5,669 nucleotides of DNA from Halanaerobiales bacterium (GTDB lineage: Bacteria; Bacillota_F; Halanaerobiia; Halanaerobiales; DTU029): positions 1-5,669 of the forward strand of contig JADQBV010000029.1 of NCBI GenBank assembly GCA_016278415.1, read 5' to 3'. The notes under the pieces are model-generated. The model searched no databases and had not been told where the DNA came from. It worked only from the letters and a program-made list of their open reading frames with translations. Both the position numbers and the translations under genes were made by a program. Below are positions 1 to 5,669 of the stretch, in pieces; position 1 is the first letter of the stretch, and each line of letters starts with the position of its first letter.

Positions 1-114
1 TACGTTTTTTCAATTTTAAGCTATTTTATTTAGGGTTTAGCCGAATACCCTCTAAGAAATTATAATACTAAATAAAGTCGTGTAATAAATGGTTATCTTC
101 TAAATATTCAATTC

Positions 115-134
115 TTCCAAAACCGGTTTTGGAA
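115..134. promoter_or_regulatory. Probable operator for the LacI-family repressor (distal copy)
   Basis: TTCCAAAACCGGTTTTGGAA is a perfect 20-bp palindrome with a central CpG. Its 14-bp core, CAAAACCGGTTTTG, recurs exactly at 1230-1243 in front of the repressor gene, and I see no third copy in the window. LacI/GalR proteins bind even-length palindromes of this type, so this is very probably a binding site of the repressor encoded at 198-1205. It lies downstream of that gene, so it most likely controls a leftward gene beyond position 1. A minus-strand TATAAT at 64-59 could be a -10 element for that gene, but no good -35 accompanies it. Positions 1-114 contain no start codon with a ribosome binding site and no coding frame I can support. 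Confidence 0.8.
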
Positions 135-152
135 TTCAAACTGTAATATATA

Positions 153-171
153 AGTACAGAATGACTGTACT
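153..171 (-). terminator. Weak candidate terminator hairpin after the repressor gene
   Basis: AGTACAG and CTGTACT form a perfect 7-bp stem with a 5-nt loop, 27 bases beyond the stop codon of the repressor gene. On the minus strand only two T residues follow the stem before A/T-mixed sequence, so the U-tract is poor. It could be a weak intrinsic terminator, an mRNA 3' end stabiliser, or a protein-binding dyad. Confidence 0.35.
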
Positions 172-197
172 ACAACGGTATATAAGAAAGAAAGTCT

Positions 198-1205
198 TTA
201 AATTAATCTACAAGATCCTCGTTCAACTATCTCAACTGGTATTTTCACTTCTTTAAATTTTTCTCCATTAATTATCTGCATTAGTAATTGAGAAGCCGTC
301 TCCCCCATTTCATATTGAGCCTGATTAATAGTAGTCAAATCATAATGAAAACTCAATTCTATATTATCGAATCCAATGATGGAAAAATCTTCTGGAACAC
401 TCATTCCAGCGTCTTTAATTGCCCTTATAGCACCAATCGCTAACATATCTTCAGCAAAAATAGCAGTTGGTTTTTCCCTTAATTTCAATATCTCCTCCAT
501 TGCCCGATAGCCTTCTTCCAATAAATAATCTAATTTATAAAACCAGTTCTTCTTTAATTCTAGACCATAATCCTTAAAAGTTTCCACACATCCATTATAT
601 CTCTCCAATGAAGGTTGTACTTCTGATAGCCCTAATAATATAGCTATATCCCTATGTCCAAGACCATATAAATATTTTATAGCCTTCCGGGCACCACCTT
701 TATTATCAGAAATAACATAAGAAGAATTTTCACCTTGGAGTTTTATATCTAAAAAGACAGTAGGTATATTAGATTCAATGAGATGCTTAAATCTATCTAA
801 ATTACTTGTATTAAAGCCAAGCATTATTATACCATCCACATTCTTATCAAAAGACTTCTCTACAAAGTTAAATTTAATACCAGTATCTATGTAATATTTC
901 AAACTTTTTTGATGAGTAAAATATAATAAGTCATATCCTAAATCACCGAGTGTATATTCAATACCTTGTATAACCTCTCTGAAAAAAAAGTTATTTAAGT
1001 TAGTTGGAACGAACATCCCTATTGTATATGTTTTATTAGTTGATAGACTTCTAGCAACTGTATTAGGCCAATAATTGTTTTCTTTCATAATTTTAATTAT
1101 ATTTTTTCGAGTCTTCTTATTCACATCGGGATAATTATTTATTACTCGGGAGACAGTAGATTTAGAAACTTGAGCCATTTTTGCAATGTCATTTATATTA
1201 ACCAT
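198..1205 (-). CDS. LacI/GalR-family transcriptional repressor
   Basis: This encodes a DNA-binding repressor that probably releases its operator when it binds a sugar or related metabolite. At 335 residues it has the usual full length of the family. Residues 4-24 are the helix-turn-helix (INDIAKMAQVSKSTVSRVIN), with recognition helix STVSRVINN. Residues 48-58 are the hinge helix (NTVARSLSTNK), whose Leu54 aligns with the leucine that PurR and LacI insert at the central CpG of the operator. Residues 60-335 are the periplasmic-binding-protein-like effector domain, with DGIIMLG at 124-130, SDNKGGARKAIKYL at 166-179, GLGHRDIAIL at 181-190 and SIIGFDNIELS at 275-285. The ATG at 1205 follows GAGGAG (1223-1218) by 12 nt, a long spacing explained by a near-duplication of the start region. 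The CAAAACCGGTTTTG sites on both sides of the gene imply autoregulation and control of a gene to the left. The effector cannot be read from sequence; carbohydrate utilisation is the family default. Confidence 0.95.
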   Translation of the reverse strand: MVNINDIAKMAQVSKSTVSRVINNYPDVNKKTRKNIIKIMKENNYWPNTVARSLSTNKTYTIGMFVPTNLNNFFFREVIQGIEYTLGDLGYDLLYFTHQKSLKYYIDTGIKFNFVEKSFDKNVDGIIMLGFNTSNLDRFKHLIESNIPTVFLDIKLQGENSSYVISDNKGGARKAIKYLYGLGHRDIAILLGLSEVQPSLERYNGCVETFKDYGLELKKNWFYKLDYLLEEGYRAMEEILKLREKPTAIFAEDMLAIGAIRAIKDAGMSVPEDFSIIGFDNIELSFHYDLTTINQAQYEMGETASQLLMQIINGEKFKEVKIPVEIVERGSCRLI

Positions 1206-1229
1206 TTATATAACCATCTCCTCATTTTT

Positions 1230-1243
1230 CAAAACCGGTTTTG
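1230..1243. promoter_or_regulatory. Probable autoregulatory operator of the LacI-family repressor
   Basis: CAAAACCGGTTTTG is a perfect 14-bp palindrome, identical to the core of the site at 115-134. It starts 25 bp upstream of the repressor ATG and just downstream of a TATAAT -10 element (1254-1249), so it covers the expected transcription start near 1242. Repressor bound here would block its own promoter. The central CpG fits the LacI/PurR mode of binding, in which a hinge leucine intercalates at that step. Confidence 0.82.
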
Positions 1244-1248
1244 CCTAT

Positions 1249-1277
1249 ATTATATATATTCAACAAATAGGCAAAAA
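1249..1277 (-). promoter_or_regulatory. Probable promoter of the repressor gene
   Basis: On the minus strand there is a perfect TATAAT at 1254-1249. The hexamer 17 bp upstream is TTTTTG (1277-1272), a poor -35. TTGCCT at 1274-1269 is a better -35 match but sits only 14 bp from TATAAT. The -10 is well placed relative to the operator and the ATG, so the promoter position is likely although its -35 is unclear. A 10-bp inverted repeat (1239-1248 and 1267-1276) brackets the -10. Confidence 0.5.
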
Positions 1278-1350
1278 TTCCTTCTTTTTAAAACATAAAA
1301 TATAAAATATTTGATATTATTAAATAATTTAATAAACTTTAAATCATAAC

Positions 1351-1379
1351 AAAAAAGGAACTAGATTAAACTAGCTCCT
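1351..1379 (-). terminator. Intrinsic terminator of the MFS transporter gene
   Basis: Read on the minus strand, AGGAGCTAG pairs with CTAGTTCCT over 9 bp (one G-U pair in the RNA) around the 6-nt loop TTTAAT. A run of six T follows (1356-1351). This is a textbook rho-independent terminator about 105 nt beyond the transporter stop codon. It separates the transporter transcript from the repressor gene downstream, so the two are separate units. Between the stop codon and the hairpin (1380-1482) I see only AT-rich sequence. Confidence 0.85.
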
Positions 1380-1482
1380 GATATTTAAGGACATATTGCA
1401 AAGACATTTGATTTTATATATTTAATTTTTCAAAAAACAAAATAATACCTACAACAAGAAAATTATAAACTATCTTTAATTT

Positions 1483-2760
1483 TTAACTAGAACTTACTCT
1501 CGGTTCTACAACTTTGTATTTTAAAATATATAATCCTATTCCCATCATAACTGCTGCAATGAAAAATGCAACTTGAAAGTTAAATAAATCAACAATGAGA
1601 CCACCAAATAAAGAAATTACCGCTACTGTTAAACCACGTATAATGTTAACAATTGCTGCATAAGAAGGGGCTTCTTCTTGCTTGCAGAAATCTGGTATTA
1701 TAGCTACAAATGAAACCATAGTTCCTCCTAATGCTATCCCTGTAAAAAGAAATACAAGATAAAATAATATCGGCATATTTGCAATCACCGCTATACTTGC
1801 ACCTATTAAATTGAATATTGCTGTTAAAACAAGCACTGATTTATGACCCCATCTATCGCTTAAGTAACCCCATACTATACTGGAAAGGCTTTGAGAACCA
1901 ATTAGAAGAACAGTAAATATACTTATCATGATTCCAGCTTCTTCACCGCTCAATCCAAGCCTCTCTATCCCAGCTACTGTATATAAGCCATTTATCATCC
2001 CAATAAAATTAGTAAACAATAGACTAATTAAATACATTTTAAAATTCTTTTTTTCTTTAATAATAGTAAGTAACTTTTTAAAATAATCTCTATTACCCAA
2101 TTTACTATTAGGAGCGGGGTATGATGGTTCTTTAACTGAAACGACAAAGGCATATGAAATCATCATAGTAATAAAAGTAAGTGAAAATAAAATAGTAAAA
2201 CTAGTAGGGAATAAATATTCTTTTATTATAATACCTGCTAAAAAAGCACCACTTACCTGTAATAAACTGCCAAAAAAACTCTTATATCCAAAAAACTTAC
2301 CACGATTATCGTCTGGTATAACCTTAGATACCATGCCAAACCAAAACGGCGATATAGCTCCCATCAGGAAACTAAATGCAGCCCACAATAAAAAGAATAC
2401 AGTCAGCAATATAAAGCCTTGGTCTTTACTAATAACTACTGTCATAATAGCCAGTATAAGAAAAGGCAACCGCTGTATTAAGCCTACAATAGCAATCGCC
2501 TTTATATTTCTTTTAAGGGATTCAGCTATATTGGCTGTAATTAATTGTGGTATTGTAGAGCCTAACATAAATATTGACATAATTAGGCTAACTAAATTTT
2601 TTGAGTCTGTTAATTGACTAACAAAAAACGGTAATATTGTTGCCCTTGATATAAAACCCATACCAAAACTAAAAAATGATCCATCGAGAACATTTAAAAG
2701 AAAATTATTTTTTGAATGCTCTTCTACTTTACTATGATAATGCGCCATGTTTTTACTCAT
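1483..2760 (-). CDS. Major facilitator superfamily (MFS) transporter, 12 membrane helices
   Basis: This encodes a 425-residue inner-membrane secondary transporter. Hydrophobic segments are spaced as 12 helices in two halves of six: about 22-44, 57-78, 87-109, 116-141, 161-180, 187-208, then a polar cytoplasmic loop at 209-240, and 241-262, 276-298, 308-327, 331-356, 367-390 and 394-414. The MFS motif-A sequence GYLSDRWGHK lies at 298-307 between helices 8 and 9. The corresponding loop of the first half (ANIAESLKRN, 76-85) is degenerate. DDNRGKFFGYKS at 150-161, after helix 4, is typical of a group of poorly characterised Firmicute MFS proteins. The ATG at 2760 is supported by AGAGGAG 10 nt upstream. 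Met5 is a less likely start. Substrate and direction of transport cannot be told from sequence; sugar uptake or drug efflux are both possible. It has its own promoter and terminator and no CCGG-type operator nearby, so regulation by the neighbouring repressor is not supported. Confidence 0.93.
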   Translation of the reverse strand: MSKNMAHYHSKVEEHSKNNFLLNVLDGSFFSFGMGFISRATILPFFVSQLTDSKNLVSLIMSIFMLGSTIPQLITANIAESLKRNIKAIAIVGLIQRLPFLILAIMTVVISKDQGFILLTVFFLLWAAFSFLMGAISPFWFGMVSKVIPDDNRGKFFGYKSFFGSLLQVSGAFLAGIIIKEYLFPTSFTILFSLTFITMMISYAFVVSVKEPSYPAPNSKLGNRDYFKKLLTIIKEKKNFKMYLISLLFTNFIGMINGLYTVAGIERLGLSGEEAGIMISIFTVLLIGSQSLSSIVWGYLSDRWGHKSVLVLTAIFNLIGASIAVIANMPILFYLVFLFTGIALGGTMVSFVAIIPDFCKQEEAPSYAAIVNIIRGLTVAVISLFGGLIVDLFNFQVAFFIAAVMMGIGLYILKYKVVEPRVSSS

Positions 2761-2956
2761 ATTCTTATTTCTCCTCTGTTATAGTTATAATATAATTGCT
2801 TTGGTCACTACTGATATATTTTTTCAATAATCGTATTAAAATAGTAAAATGTCTTAAAATAATACCAAAATAGCATTGAAAGACTTTAAAAATATGAAGA
2901 TTGGCTCCTAAAAAAATCATTTTACTTAATTTACCGCTTAAATTAAGTAACTCATA
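2761..2956 (-). other. Long 5' leader of the MFS transporter mRNA
   Basis: From the predicted start of transcription near 2956 the transporter mRNA has a leader of about 195 nt. It opens with a 12-bp inverted repeat (2950-2922), followed after 5 nt by seven T (2916-2910), and ends in the ribosome binding site AGAGGAG at 2777-2771. A 51-codon frame (2920-2765) is open through most of it and stops 4 nt before the transporter ATG, but has no convincing ribosome binding site. I recognise no known riboswitch or T-box core. The start of transcription is inferred only from the promoter. Confidence 0.5.
2922..2950. repeat. 12-bp perfect inverted repeat at the start of the transporter leader
   Basis: TTACTTAATTTA (2922-2933) and TAAATTAAGTAA (2939-2950) are exact reverse complements around a 5-nt spacer. 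The repeat begins about 6 bp inside the predicted transcript. In DNA it could be an operator read by an unknown regulator; in RNA it would be a 5'-terminal hairpin. Only one of the 12 pairs is G-C, so as a terminator it would be weak despite the T7 run that follows on the minus strand. Confidence 0.6.
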
Positions 2957-2962
2957 CAGTGA

Positions 2963-2991
2963 ATTATAATTAAAACGATAAAATATGTCAA
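2963..2991 (-). promoter_or_regulatory. Consensus sigma-A promoter for the MFS transporter gene
   Basis: The minus strand carries a perfect TTGACA (2991-2986), a 17-bp spacer and a perfect TATAAT (2968-2963), the ideal housekeeping promoter. It points towards the transporter gene and begins 36 bp beyond the end of the pcrA terminator hairpin. Transcription should start near 2955-2957. So strong a promoter in front of a transporter gene suggests repression by some factor, possibly through the adjacent inverted repeat. Confidence 0.85.
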
Positions 2992-3027
2992 ACCCCTATA
3001 TATAACAAATACATTGATAGAAGTCAA

Positions 3028-3077
3028 AATACTCCTAGATAAGATAAATAACTATCCTTATCTTATCTAGGAGTATT
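3028..3077 (-). terminator. Long-stem hairpin, probable terminator of pcrA
   Basis: Positions 3028-3047 and 3058-3077 are exact reverse complements, giving a 20-bp stem with a 10-nt loop, starting 61 nt beyond the pcrA stop codon. On the minus strand the stem runs into TATTTTG, so the T-tract is short (four T). It is the only strong structure between pcrA and the next promoter and probably ends the pcrA transcript. The perfect 20-bp stem is longer than is common for an intrinsic terminator. The rest of 2992-3138 is AT-rich, with a smaller 7-bp stem at 3087-3106 and no coding frame I can support. Confidence 0.7.
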
Positions 3078-3138
3078 AATATGCAGAGTATTTAATTCAA
3101 AATACTTACCATAGGAAAAATTTATATGAAAGGTTTGA

Positions 3139-5313
3139 TTATACTTTCTTTATTGGGGCAAATTCAGCTAATAATTTTTTCGGTTTACCGCTAGAAAATT
3201 TAATTTTTAATTGTAGACCTCTTTCATCTTCTATATCAATTATACTTCCTACACCCCATTTAGGATGATATACCTTTTGTCCAACTTCATATTTGGGTTT
3301 AGCAGGTTTTACATTGTTTTTATCTAACTCATCGAAGTCATTAAAATCTCCAAAATCTAGATCTAATTCACCATCTTCTTCTATAGAAGACCCTTCAAAC
3401 AGATTATCAGGTATATCTTTCAAAAATTGTGATGGTGGATATGACTGATATTCTCCAAAACGAAATCTTTCCTGTGCCATAGTTAAATATAACTCCTTCA
3501 TAGCTCTAGTAATTCCAACATAACATAAACGTCTCTCTTCTTCCAAACCATCCTCTTCAAACATAGAATTGGCGTGTGGAAAAATTCCTTCCTCCATACC
3601 AACCATAAATACTACTGGAAACTCCAATCCCTTAGCTGAATGAAAGGTCATCAATGTAATATAGTCTATAGAATCATCCATATTATCTACATCTGCAACC
3701 AGAGCTATCTCTTCCAGAAAGGCTGATAAGGAATTTTCCCCATCCTCATTTTGAAATTCTTCCATAACCGAAAAAAGTTCTTGAATATTTTCTAGTCTAG
3801 TCTGTGCTTCAATAGACCCTTCTGCCAATAGATTCTCTTGATATGCTGTGTCATCAAGAACCTTTTGAGTTAACTCATTTATAGATAAATTCTGGCTTGC
3901 TAACTTAAACTCTTCCATTAATGAGATAAATTCTAATAACCTGCTTTGATAGGCAGTTCCTAATGCTGATATCTCCCTGGCTCTCAGGCAAGCATCATAA
4001 AGACTGATATCTCTTGTTTCAGCGAAAGAAGTTAGTTTAGAAGTTGTACCATCACCTATTCCCCTTCGGGGCTTGTTAATTACACGTAATAAACTTATAT
4101 CATCATCAGGATTATATATTACCCTTAAATATGAGATGATATCTTTTATTTCCATTCTATCGTAAAAACGTACACCACCAATGATCTGATATGGTATAGC
4201 ATATTTAACCAAGGAGTCTTCCAGGGAACGTGATTGGGCATTTGTTCTATATAAAATTGCCATATCTTTGTATTGATAACCCTTCTCTAATAATTCCTTA
4301 ATATTTTTACAGACATAATTACCCTCATCTTTATCATTATAAGCCTGGTAATATCTTAAATCACTACCCTCTCCTAAATCTGTCCAAAGTGTCTTTTCTT
4401 TGCGAGAAATATTTTTAGATATTACACTATCTGCCGCCTTTAGGATTTTTTCTTTAGAGCGATAATTTTGCTCTAGCTTGATTATTTTAGCATCAGGATA
4501 GTCTTGTTCAAAATTTAAAATATTTCTAATATCAGCCCCTCTGAAGCCATAGATACCTTGATCTGGGTCACCTACAACACAAAGATTTCTGTATTTTTCT
4601 GCCAACTGCTGAACTAACTGATATTGTGCAGCATTAACATCCTGATACTCATCTACTGAAATATATTTAAATCTATCCTGATAATAATCTAATAAGTGTT
4701 CATATTTGTCAAACAATTCAACTGTCTTCATTATTAAATCATCGAAATCCAGGGCATTATTATCCTTTAGTCTTTTTTGATATATTTCATATGCTTGTCC
4801 CGTAGTCTGAATAAAGTAATCACCGGACTTTTTTTGGTATTCTTCTGGTCCTATCAGCTCATTTTTTGCATTACTAATTCCAGCTAGAATCGCACGAGGC
4901 TTAATCTTTTTAACATCTATATTCATATCCTTTAAGACATTTTTCATAAGGGTTCTTTGATCTGCAGTATCATAAATTACAAAATTATCATTATAACCTA
5001 TCTTTTCAATTTCTTTTCTCAAGACCCTTACACAAAAGGAATGAAAAGTACTTACCCTTATGCTCCTTCCAACTCCCCCCACTAAACCTGAAACCCTTTC
5101 CTTCATTTCGTTAGCAGCTTTATTTGTGAAGGTTACAGCTAAAATATTTGAAGGGTACACACCGTAGTTTTCTATCATATAGGCTATTCTTCTAGTCAAC
5201 ACCCTGGTTTTACCACTCCCTGCTCCTGCAAGAACAAGTATAGGTCCTTTAAAGTGTTCAACAGCTTCTTTTTGTTCTGGATTTAGTCCATCGGTTATAC
5301 TTTCAGTCAACAT
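3139..5313 (-). CDS. pcrA: ATP-dependent DNA helicase PcrA (UvrD/Rep superfamily 1A)
   Basis: This encodes a cytoplasmic 3'-5' DNA helicase, essential in Bacillus subtilis, acting in DNA repair, rolling-circle replication and resolving replication-transcription conflicts. Counting from the ATG at 5313 (724 residues, normal length), the motifs are in order: Q motif LNPEQ 10-14, Walker A GAGSGKT 30-36, Ia TFTNKAANEM 61-70, motif II DEYQD 221-225, motif III GDPDQGIYGFRGAD 248-261, motif IV QNYRS 282-286, motif V TFHSAKGLEF 556-565 and motif VI LCYVGITRA 596-604. An acidic linker (643-664) leads to the Tudor-like C-terminal domain (677-724; VGQKVYHPKWGVGSI), which binds RNA polymerase in Bacillus PcrA. 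The frame can be extended to a GTG at 5322, but that codon overlaps the ribosome binding site AGGGAG (5327-5322). The ATG at 5313 sits 8 nt after it and is the better start. No ligA or pcrB adjoins it, unlike the B. subtilis operon. No convincing promoter was found upstream. Confidence 0.97.
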   Translation of the reverse strand: MLTESITDGLNPEQKEAVEHFKGPILVLAGAGSGKTRVLTRRIAYMIENYGVYPSNILAVTFTNKAANEMKERVSGLVGGVGRSIRVSTFHSFCVRVLRKEIEKIGYNDNFVIYDTADQRTLMKNVLKDMNIDVKKIKPRAILAGISNAKNELIGPEEYQKKSGDYFIQTTGQAYEIYQKRLKDNNALDFDDLIMKTVELFDKYEHLLDYYQDRFKYISVDEYQDVNAAQYQLVQQLAEKYRNLCVVGDPDQGIYGFRGADIRNILNFEQDYPDAKIIKLEQNYRSKEKILKAADSVISKNISRKEKTLWTDLGEGSDLRYYQAYNDKDEGNYVCKNIKELLEKGYQYKDMAILYRTNAQSRSLEDSLVKYAIPYQIIGGVRFYDRMEIKDIISYLRVIYNPDDDISLLRVINKPRRGIGDGTTSKLTSFAETRDISLYDACLRAREISALGTAYQSRLLEFISLMEEFKLASQNLSINELTQKVLDDTAYQENLLAEGSIEAQTRLENIQELFSVMEEFQNEDGENSLSAFLEEIALVADVDNMDDSIDYITLMTFHSAKGLEFPVVFMVGMEEGIFPHANSMFEEDGLEEERRLCYVGITRAMKELYLTMAQERFRFGEYQSYPPSQFLKDIPDNLFEGSSIEEDGELDLDFGDFNDFDELDKNNVKPAKPKYEVGQKVYHPKWGVGSIIDIEDERGLQLKIKFSSGKPKKLLAEFAPIKKV

Positions 5314-5550
5314 CAATACCACTCCCTGATTCCATCTTTCCCGGTAATAAAGTTTTATACAAAGATTTATTAAAATAATATAAATGAGATTTACAACTTA
5401 AATTTTTCACAACACACTCACTCTACAATATTCTATGTTTAAGGATAATATCCTGCAAAGTTGTATATAAGGAACAAATTGGAACTAATAATATTTCAAT
5501 TATACCAAATAATAAAAAGGATAACAAAATAGAAAGGTAGTGAAAATGAA
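5314..5550. promoter_or_regulatory. Divergent intergenic region between pcrA and the coat-protein gene
   Basis: These 237 AT-rich bases must hold both outward promoters. For the plus-strand gene the best sigma-A-like match is TTGGAA (5479-5484), 16 bp, TATACC (5501-5506), which is weak. A sporulation sigma factor would be expected if the gene encodes a coat protein, but I cannot pick a convincing site. AGGATAATATCCT (5442-5454) is a perfect dyad around a single central base and could bind a regulator. No good pcrA promoter stands out. Confidence 0.4.
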
Positions 5551-5669
5551 ATGCAAGGAACATATACCCAAGTACAACAAAGTCAGCAACAATTTCAAAA
5601 TCAACAGAGAATGGCAAAACCACCTGCTTATATTACAACTAAAGATCTAGCCTATTTAAAAGATGCAAT
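5551..5669 (+). CDS. Probable spore coat protein, N-terminal part (runs off the right edge)
   Basis: Thirty-nine codons are visible. The ATG is preceded by AAAGGTAGTG (5533-5542), a good Shine-Dalgarno match, with 8 nt spacing, and an in-frame TAG at 5530 rules out an earlier start. The protein begins with a glutamine-rich stretch (residues 7-19, eight Gln in 13), then MAKPPAYITTKDLAYLKDA. A Gln-rich head followed by a PP-x-I-T/S-TKDL-x-YL-x-D segment resembles small CotF-like spore coat proteins of Clostridia and Halanaerobiales, from memory of the family and not from a search. These proteins are helical, ferritin-like in fold, and made in the mother cell late in sporulation. The missing C-terminal part would decide the assignment. 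The gene diverges from pcrA and heads a separate unit. Confidence 0.65.
   Translation, partial: MQGTYTQVQQSQQQFQNQQRMAKPPAYITTKDLAYLKDA

Noticed and set aside
1..65. Possible C-terminal end of a plus-strand gene entering from the left (frame 3, stop at 63-65)
   Set aside because: Only about 20 codons without recognisable sequence, in a region rich in stops in other frames. It cannot be told from chance.
1317..1335. AT-only inverted repeat TTATTAAA/TTTAATAA
   Set aside because: Eight A-T pairs in AT-rich noncoding DNA, with no link to a promoter or gene end. Chance is sufficient; the true terminator is the neighbouring hairpin at 1351-1379.
2333..2617. 94-codon plus-strand open frame
   Set aside because: It lies wholly antisense within the MFS transporter gene, has no ribosome binding site, and its sequence is unlike any family I know. 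It is a shadow of the real gene.
5314..5322. GTG start at 5322 for PcrA, adding three residues
   Set aside because: The GTG overlaps the AGGGAG ribosome binding site. The ATG at 5313 has the correct 8-nt spacing and gives the usual PcrA N-terminus.
5546..5602. Plus-strand ATG at 5546 in another frame
   Set aside because: The frame closes at a TAG after about 34 codons, is too close to the ribosome binding site, and gives no recognisable sequence. The ATG at 5551 gives the coat-like protein.
5423..5623. 66-codon minus-strand open frame with hydrophobic residues
   Set aside because: It begins at a GTG inside the plus-strand coat-protein gene and covers the divergent promoter region. The plus-strand gene has a good ribosome binding site and family-like sequence, so this frame is antisense noise.

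Overview
The window is AT-rich DNA with strong Shine-Dalgarno sites, compact genes and hairpin terminators. A PcrA helicase carrying the Gram-positive RNA-polymerase-binding C-terminal domain and the start of a gene resembling clostridial spore coat proteins point to a low-GC, probably endospore-forming Firmicute of the Clostridia/Halanaerobiales kind. The order is a tentative guess from overall protein style, not a database result.

Layout, left to right. Positions 1-197 hold no gene I can support, but they contain a perfect 20-bp palindrome at 115-134 with the core CAAAACCGGTTTTG. Next is a LacI/GalR-family repressor gene on the minus strand (198-1205). The same 14-bp core recurs at 1230-1243, over the probable start of transcription of the repressor gene. 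The pair suggests that the repressor controls itself and a gene or operon lying beyond the left edge. A clear intrinsic terminator (1351-1379, minus) separates this unit from a 12-helix MFS transporter gene (1483-2760, minus). The transporter has its own near-ideal sigma-A promoter (TTGACA, 17 bp, TATAAT at 2991-2963) and a leader of about 195 nt that opens with a 12-bp inverted repeat. A hairpin with a perfect 20-bp stem (3028-3077) follows pcrA (3139-5313, minus) and probably ends its transcript. At the right edge a plus-strand gene begins at 5551, divergent from pcrA, and encodes the N-terminus of a probable spore coat protein.

The genes do not form one pathway. They look like three separately transcribed minus-strand units (repressor with off-window target, transporter, helicase) plus one divergent, probably sporulation-related unit. 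Nothing here amounts to a new defence, mobile or RNA-based system. The features that merit checking are regulatory: the paired CCGG-centred operators, the inverted repeat bracketing the repressor promoter, the duplicated start-codon region of the repressor, and the structured transporter leader with an open 51-codon frame that ends at the transporter's ribosome binding site.
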